Below, one piece after another: positions 14,124 through 17,572 of a stretch of DNA of 17,572 nucleotides. The position numbers and the translations under genes are program-made. The notes below the pieces were generated by a model. The model saw only the letters and a list, made by a program, of their open reading frames with translations, had not been told where the DNA came from and did no database searches. Source of the DNA: JBGPBY01 sp041481485 (GTDB taxonomy: Bacteria > Acidobacteriota > Terriglobia > 20CM-2-55-15); NCBI GenBank assembly GCA_041481485.1, contig JBGPBY010000103.1:1-17572 (forward strand). Direction: 5' to 3'. Position 1 is the first letter of the stretch, and the number at the start of each line of letters is the position of its first letter.

Positions 14124-15019
14124 GACAGTGCCTCCTTCCCTCGTGGACAGAAAGCGAGATAGATTTCCCGCAGATTCAAATCGTGTACGACCACCTCACG
14201 AAGACCCAGTCCTCGCAGCCGTTCGATAACGGTTTCCGGTTGTTGTTGAGTCAGGATACGCAGTGTACTTCCCATGGAGACCGCCGAATGAACGTCCTGC
14301 CATTGGCTGATGGCCGCTGCTGGAATCTCGGCGCCGCCATGGTTCTGAACATCAATCGCCTTGCATGCCGATTGGAGATCCTCCAGCCGGCCGGAAATTG
14401 CGAGCCGTCCGGATTGAAGGAACGCGACATGATCGCAGATGCGCTCGACCTCATCCAGCCGATGGCTGGAAACAACAATGCTGCGCTCACCGTCCGCCGC
14501 CCACCCGGCCAGTCTGGAGAGAACCTCTTCCGCCGACTCCGGATCCAGCCCCTCAGTCGGTTCGTCCAGCAACAGGAGTTTCGGATTGCGCGCAAAAACA
14601 GCTGCGAGCAAAACCTTCGCGTTCATACCCTTGGATAGTCGCTTCATCTGGCGGTTCAAGGGGACCTGCCAGGCAGCAAGTTGTTGCACGGCCCGATCCA
14701 ACGACCAGTCCGAAAAGAAGCTGCCGTAGAAGCGCAGGAACTGCATCACCCGAAGTTCGCCGTGAATCGATTTCTGATCCGGGACATACGCGGCGAGTCT
14801 TCGGATGGCGACGGAATCCTGCATCGCATCAAGTCCTGCAACCTCCGCCGAACCCCTGGTCGGTTGAACCATTCCCAGCAGCATGCGCAGAGTCGTCGAT
14901 TTGCCCGCGCCGTTTTGTCCGAGAAGGCCATAGATCGAACCTTCCGGGACATGCCAGGTCAGGCCGGACACGGCCGAATGTTTACCGTAGTTTTTCGTCA
15001 GTTCTCTTGTCGTTATCAT
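14120..15019 (-). CDS. ABC transporter ATP-binding protein
   Basis: A 299-residue ATPase with all expected motifs: Walker A G34-Q-N-G-A-G-K-S (34-41), Q-loop Q82, signature segment L128-S-K-G-M, Walker B L148-L-L-L-D152-E153, and the switch histidine H186 in S-S-H. The signature reads LSKGM rather than LSGGQ, a variant common in ABC-2-linked, drug-export-type ATPases. About 90 further residues after the nucleotide-binding domain form the small C-terminal extension usual in this group. It overlaps the GntR regulator gene by 38 bases upstream and the permease ATG by four downstream, so the three are transcribed and translated as a unit. Two copies are expected to power the adjacent permease. 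Substrate not deducible. Confidence 0.93.
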   Translation of the reverse strand: MITTRELTKNYGKHSAVSGLTWHVPEGSIYGLLGQNGAGKSTTLRMLLGMVQPTRGSAEVAGLDAMQDSVAIRRLAAYVPDQKSIHGELRVMQFLRFYGSFFSDWSLDRAVQQLAAWQVPLNRQMKRLSKGMNAKVLLAAVFARNPKLLLLDEPTEGLDPESAEEVLSRLAGWAADGERSIVVSSHRLDEVERICDHVAFLQSGRLAISGRLEDLQSACKAIDVQNHGGAEIPAAAISQWQDVHSAVSMGSTLRILTQQQPETVIERLRGLGLREVVVHDLNLREIYLAFCPRGKEALS

Positions 15020-15416
15020 GGATTCTCTCTTCGTGTTCCCGTATCCGATCCTGGATGAGTTTCATCAGATCCTGCTTTCGAATGCCCAGCAGAGACGCCT
15101 CGGCAACAAGCTGGTCGATGAACGGGTGAAGGCGCTGCTCTCGTTCCGGAGTTTTGATTCGGGATCCCGACGCCTTCACATACGTGCCTGAGCCTTGCGT
15201 CCCTTCGACCAGGCCTTCCGCAAACAGTTCCCTGTAGCTGCGCGCCACCGTATTGGGATTGATGACCAGCTGTTCGGCCAATTCCCGTACGGTGGGCAGT
15301 TGATCGCCAGGCTTCAAGGCGCCCGTGGAAATGGCGTGCTTCAACTGACGTGTCAGCTGCTGGTAAATCGGTTCGCCCGAATTCGCACGAATGAAACAGG
15401 GAACCTGGACTGTCAT
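14982..15416 (-). CDS. GntR-family transcriptional regulator, YtrA subfamily
   Basis: A 144-residue protein with a winged helix-turn-helix at about residues 12-80: P-I-Y-Q-Q-L (16-21), L-P-T-V-R-E-L-A (40-47) and N-P-N-T-V-A-R-S-Y-R-E-L, ending in G-S-G-T-Y-V. The C-terminal part is only about 60 residues of charged helix, the hallmark of the short YtrA subfamily, which controls ABC transporters encoded beside it. The ATG lies three bases after the stop of the upstream secreted-protein gene, with no Shine-Dalgarno apparent, so translation probably depends on coupling. Its stop lies inside the ABC ATPase gene. It should repress its own operon, with the palindromes at 17416-17445 as likely binding sites. 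Confidence 0.92.
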   Translation of the reverse strand: MTVQVPCFIRANSGEPIYQQLTRQLKHAISTGALKPGDQLPTVRELAEQLVINPNTVARSYRELFAEGLVEGTQGSGTYVKASGSRIKTPEREQRLHPFIDQLVAEASLLGIRKQDLMKLIQDRIREHEERIHDNDKRTDEKLR

Positions 15417-15419
15417 TGT

Positions 15420-16568
15420 TTATTCGTTCAACATTGCTTTCAAAATTGCGCTCTTATGTAGCCCATCGGAGACTTCCAGCCGCGAGCCATGCGCGGAATG
15501 CTTCGCCAGAAAATCTGCGTTCTGGAATGAAGCCACCTGGATCGTCGGCGACGCAAACAAAGTGTATTGGCCGGGAGGAATTCCAGACACTGCAAAGTGA
15601 CCGGACTCATCCGTGCGGACCGTCTGGTACAAGTCCGGATTCGTACGCCGCTCCGCCGGCGGAACCAGCACCACCGTCATGCCGGAAGCAGGCTTCTCCT
15701 CATTGCCGATAACGGTGCCTTCAATGCTTCCGCCATTGGTATTCACCACGACTTCGACGGTGTTTGGCGGAGCATTCCCCACAACGACTCCGCTGTCATA
15801 AACACTGACACTTTCCTGCCGGATATCCGCGATGTACGCATTCGCTGGAAGCTTGATTGCCGCAGCTTCGGACTCTGCTCCACCAAACGAAACCTGAAAT
15901 CGATATGTTCCTTCCGGCAGAAGGGGAAATGTGAATGAGCCGTCCGATCCGATTTGCGGATGATACTGGCCGATCTGATCGTAGATGAGGGATCCCGGCC
16001 CGTCATTGATTGCCGAGGCAGTGTCATCCGGTACTAAAGAAATCTGAAGACCGGCTGCAGCCGGCCGGCCATCCACGAATACCTTTCCCTTCAGATCGAA
16101 TCCTGGGCGGACGGTGATGTTAATGTTGTCGACATTGGCCCCGTGAACATCGACAGAGACTCTTCCCAGGGCCCACGGAGTCGTGGCTCGAACTGGCGGG
16201 TTCGCCGTTCCCCATCCGGTATTTGGAGCCGCAGGAAGACGGGCGAATATCTCGTACGAACCCGGCGGAACATCCGGAATGGAGAAGTTCCCGTTCGCAT
16301 CGGCGGTGATTCCAGTGCCGCCATTCAACACAACCACTCCACCACCATTGATTTCCGGCAGTCCGATCCCGTCACGCTGCATGAGAATGATACTTGCCAC
16401 TGAGGGTCTGGCCTGACCGCGAGCTCCCATCACCGGACCAGGAGGCAGATTACTCACGACACGGCCAGACAATTCAGCGCCCATCGCCGTATGAACTTGA
16501 ATGTTGATTCCACTCATCTCGTCTCCGCTGCGCAAAACAACGGGAAGAGCCGAAGCCACATCGAGCAC
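15420..16568 (-). CDS. 3' fragment of the interrupted carboxypeptidase-regulatory-like gene
   Basis: This open part encodes up to 382 residues from a GTG that has no ribosome site and lies within the domain N-V-L-D-V-A-S-A-L-P, so independent initiation is doubtful. It contains three further repeats, with G-N-F-S-I-P-D-V-P-P-G-S-Y, G-S-F-T-F-P-L-L-P-E-G-T-Y and G-H-F-A-V-S-G-I-P-P-G-Q-Y as repeat ends. Its last 70 residues resemble the end of the 722-residue paralogue. The TAA lies three bases before the GntR start codon. Confidence 0.6.
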   Translation of the reverse strand: MLDVASALPVVLRSGDEMSGINIQVHTAMGAELSGRVVSNLPPGPVMGARGQARPSVASIILMQRDGIGLPEINGGGVVVLNGGTGITADANGNFSIPDVPPGSYEIFARLPAAPNTGWGTANPPVRATTPWALGRVSVDVHGANVDNINITVRPGFDLKGKVFVDGRPAAAGLQISLVPDDTASAINDGPGSLIYDQIGQYHPQIGSDGSFTFPLLPEGTYRFQVSFGGAESEAAAIKLPANAYIADIRQESVSVYDSGVVVGNAPPNTVEVVVNTNGGSIEGTVIGNEEKPASGMTVVLVPPAERRTNPDLYQTVRTDESGHFAVSGIPPGQYTLFASPTIQVASFQNADFLAKHSAHGSRLEVSDGLHKSAILKAMLNE

Positions 16569-16670
16569 GTTGGGATACAGCGTCGGTACGGCAATTTCGT
16601 GCGGAGCAGAATTCCGGCCTCGTGTTCCTTTGGTGACAGTGCTCGGCGGACTGGCGAGAACGTAATACGG

Positions 16671-17390
16671 TCAGGGACGGAGACGGTACATGCGATACTC
16701 TCCCCGATCATCGGTCATCTTGATATCTGCAGGTTGCAGGGAGAGCTTTCCTTTATCGTAGGCGGCAGTGAGCAGTTGCACCGAAATGTCGGGCATCGGT
16801 CTTCCGTCAGCACCCAGTATCCGGCCGCTGATCGAACCGCCCGGAATCAGTGAAAGATGAACATCCGTTGTTTTTCTCGCGTCCGTTACGACATTCATTG
16901 TCAAACTGCCGGAGTAACTTCCATTCACCGGTGGTGCGAAATAGCCCTGAAGCTGCGCTCGGATCACCGCTGTTCCCAAAGGGACATTCGGGATTGTGAA
17001 TCGTCCGTCGCTGCCGGAAACCGCGGTCAATGGAGCTGAACCCGGTTTCCTGCTCTTCGTGCTGTCGAGAAGCGCTTCCTGCGCAGCCTGAAGAATTTCT
17101 GCGGGTACCGCCCCACCGCGCGAACCCATGCCAAGGATCGACTCGGCCGTAGCCTGAAGTTGTGGCGAGTCCGGACTCATCCCCATGAGCGTGGCCAAAG
17201 TACTGCCGTTGCCATTCACTGTAATCTGAACGCCAGGGATGGGCTCCGTCGAACCCGATCGCGTCACGGTGCCCTGTATCGGTCCGAATGTTTCCTGGCC
17301 ACCGGGCATGGACTGCGAAGCGTTTTGTGAAATGAGCGGCGTCCCCGCAATTGAAAGAAGGAGAATTGGCAGCAAAACTTGAATTCTCAT
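16671..17390 (-). CDS. 5' fragment of the interrupted carboxypeptidase-regulatory-like gene
   Basis: The 239-residue fragment has the signal peptide, a first beta-sandwich (about 36-150) with a polar insertion at 62-115 (including L-A-T-L-M-G-M and a small Met/Gly-rich segment), and most of a second (from G-S-I-S-G-R-I) that stops mid-domain at R-M-Y-R-L-R-P. The true start is supported by AGGAGG and by the promoter at 17423-17452. A product ending here would be secreted but probably unstable. Confidence 0.7.
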   Translation of the reverse strand: MRIQVLLPILLLSIAGTPLISQNASQSMPGGQETFGPIQGTVTRSGSTEPIPGVQITVNGNGSTLATLMGMSPDSPQLQATAESILGMGSRGGAVPAEILQAAQEALLDSTKSRKPGSAPLTAVSGSDGRFTIPNVPLGTAVIRAQLQGYFAPPVNGSYSGSLTMNVVTDARKTTDVHLSLIPGGSISGRILGADGRPMPDISVQLLTAAYDKGKLSLQPADIKMTDDRGEYRMYRLRP

Positions 17391-17415
17391 TCCAGCCTCC
17401 TGATTTCCGTTCGAA

Positions 17416-17437
17416 TTGTACTAATATATTAATACAA
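17416..17437. promoter_or_regulatory. 22-base AT-rich palindrome, candidate GntR/YtrA operator
   Basis: Outer arms TTGTA (17416-17420) and TACAA (17433-17437) surround a perfect TAATATATTA core, all centred on 17426.5. Only one base pair each side, between arm and core, is mismatched. It covers the -10 of the operon promoter, so a bound dimer would block transcription. Confidence 0.6.
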
Positions 17438-17452
17438 ATTGTATTATGTCAA
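17423..17452 (-). promoter_or_regulatory. Sigma-70-like promoter of the secreted protein-GntR-ABC operon
   Basis: On the minus strand a perfect TTGACA -35 (17447-17452) is separated by 18 bases from TATATT (17423-17428), a five-of-six -10. Transcription would start near 17416, about 25 bases before the ATG, with AGGAGG correctly placed. This AT-rich block stands out from the GC-rich flanks. Confidence 0.65.
17431..17445. promoter_or_regulatory. Second AT-rich palindrome in the promoter spacer
   Basis: AATACAAATTGTATT is a perfect inverted repeat (7-base arms, one central base) lying between -35 and -10 and sharing seven bases with the 22-base palindrome. The shared TACAA/TTGTA half-sites suggest either two overlapping dimer sites or alternative binding registers. 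Confidence 0.55.
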
Positions 17453-17495
17453 TAGACAATTCGGAGGTGGCGAACTGAGCGGCCGGTCGCGTTCC

Positions 17496-17513
17496 CCGCC
17501 GCGTTAGCGGCGG
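17496..17513. repeat. GC-rich hairpin upstream of the last operon
   Basis: CCGCCGC and GCGGCGG pair perfectly around a GTTA loop. It could be the 3' end of a transcript from beyond the window or a REP-like element. No gene is seen between 17453 and 17572. Confidence 0.4.
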
Positions 17514-17572
17514 CAGGACACTTAGTAGGCTGTTTCATAAATTCGCACACGTATTCAGGGCGGCACAATAGC

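Larger units (their letters stand above)
15420..17390 (-). pseudogene. Secreted carboxypeptidase-regulatory-like protein interrupted by one in-frame TGA
   Basis: Both halves lie in the same reading frame and are separated only by TGA at 16671-16673. The codons after it continue the domain without another stop: P-Y-Y-V-L-A-S-P-P, then a stretch ending A-V-P-T-L-Y-P-N-V-L-D-V. The expected residue at the stop is Gly (as in L-x-P-G-x-Y-Y-V), so one G-to-T change (GGA to TGA) would explain it. The intact product would have 655-656 residues: a signal peptide (cleavage near S21-Q22) and about five beta-sandwich repeats, a smaller paralogue of the protein at 9847-12015. An AGGAGG ribosome site precedes the ATG. 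It heads the operon that also encodes the GntR regulator and ABC transporter. True nonsense mutation, assembly error or read-through cannot be told apart from this sequence. Confidence 0.75.

Noticed and set aside
16671..16673. TGA as selenocysteine codon
   Set aside because: The expected residue in this repeat family is Gly, not Cys, and no redox context or convincing selenocysteine-insertion hairpin was recognised.
17514..17572. Possible insertion-sequence end (GGCTGTTTCATAAA-like) at the right edge
   Set aside because: Only one short, partly matching stretch is visible, with no transposase or paired inverted repeat in the window.
1..17572. CRISPR array, tRNA or rRNA genes
   Set aside because: No regularly spaced direct repeats and no recognisable structural-RNA sequence were seen on either strand.

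Overview
The window reads as a chromosomal fragment of an environmental bacterium, most likely an acidobacterium (Solibacter- or Vicinamibacter-like). This is inferred from gene content: secreted carboxypeptidase-regulatory-like (beta-sandwich) proteins, a quinoprotein dehydrogenase with a Planctomycete/Acidobacterium-type dihaem cytochrome c, and a cytochrome c/copper-monooxygenase-like 'thiol-disulfide isomerase' protein. GC is moderately high. No rRNA, tRNA, CRISPR array or complete insertion sequence was seen, and no gene-free stretch exceeds about 240 bases.

Layout. (1) 116-3036, minus strand: a tight four-gene operon encoding a small membrane protein, a DCC-type CxxC thiol protein, a TetR-type repressor and an unusual fusion of an atypical SDR/epimerase domain with a CPBP-type intramembrane protease domain. 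Two near-identical TTTGAAC-type palindromes bracket its promoter, which suggests TetR autoregulation. (2) 3273-7663, plus strand: a periplasmic redox cluster of dihaem cytochrome c, PQQ-dependent alcohol dehydrogenase with the Asp-x-Asp signature of lanthanide-dependent enzymes, a cytochrome c/copper-monooxygenase-like protein that appears to have lost its C-terminal copper domain by an internal in-frame deletion, and a Tat-exported homologue of arylmalonate decarboxylase. The cytochrome probably takes electrons from the quinoprotein. The role of the decarboxylase homologue is open. (3) 7869-8939: a secreted protein of unknown function behind a TATACT -10 box and an interrupted palindrome. (4) 9010-9743: a Phd/YefM antitoxin and PIN-domain toxin pair with an inverted repeat ending just before the antitoxin start codon. 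(5) 9847-13167, minus strand: a large secreted carboxypeptidase-regulatory-like protein with an Ala/Gly linker, and an outer-membrane protein of the phenol-degradation MetA/SphA type.

(6) 13302-17390, minus strand: an operon starting at an AT-rich promoter overlaid by palindromes. It encodes a second carboxypeptidase-regulatory-like protein (interrupted by one in-frame TGA), a YtrA-type GntR repressor, an ABC ATPase and an ABC-2 permease. Regulator and transporter are tightly coupled. The palindromes over the promoter are the natural operator candidates.

The points most worth following are the SDR-CPBP fusion operon with its paired operators, the lanthanide signature of the quinoprotein beside an exported arylmalonate decarboxylase homologue, the internally deleted monooxygenase-like protein, and the single TGA that splits an otherwise intact 656-codon gene.
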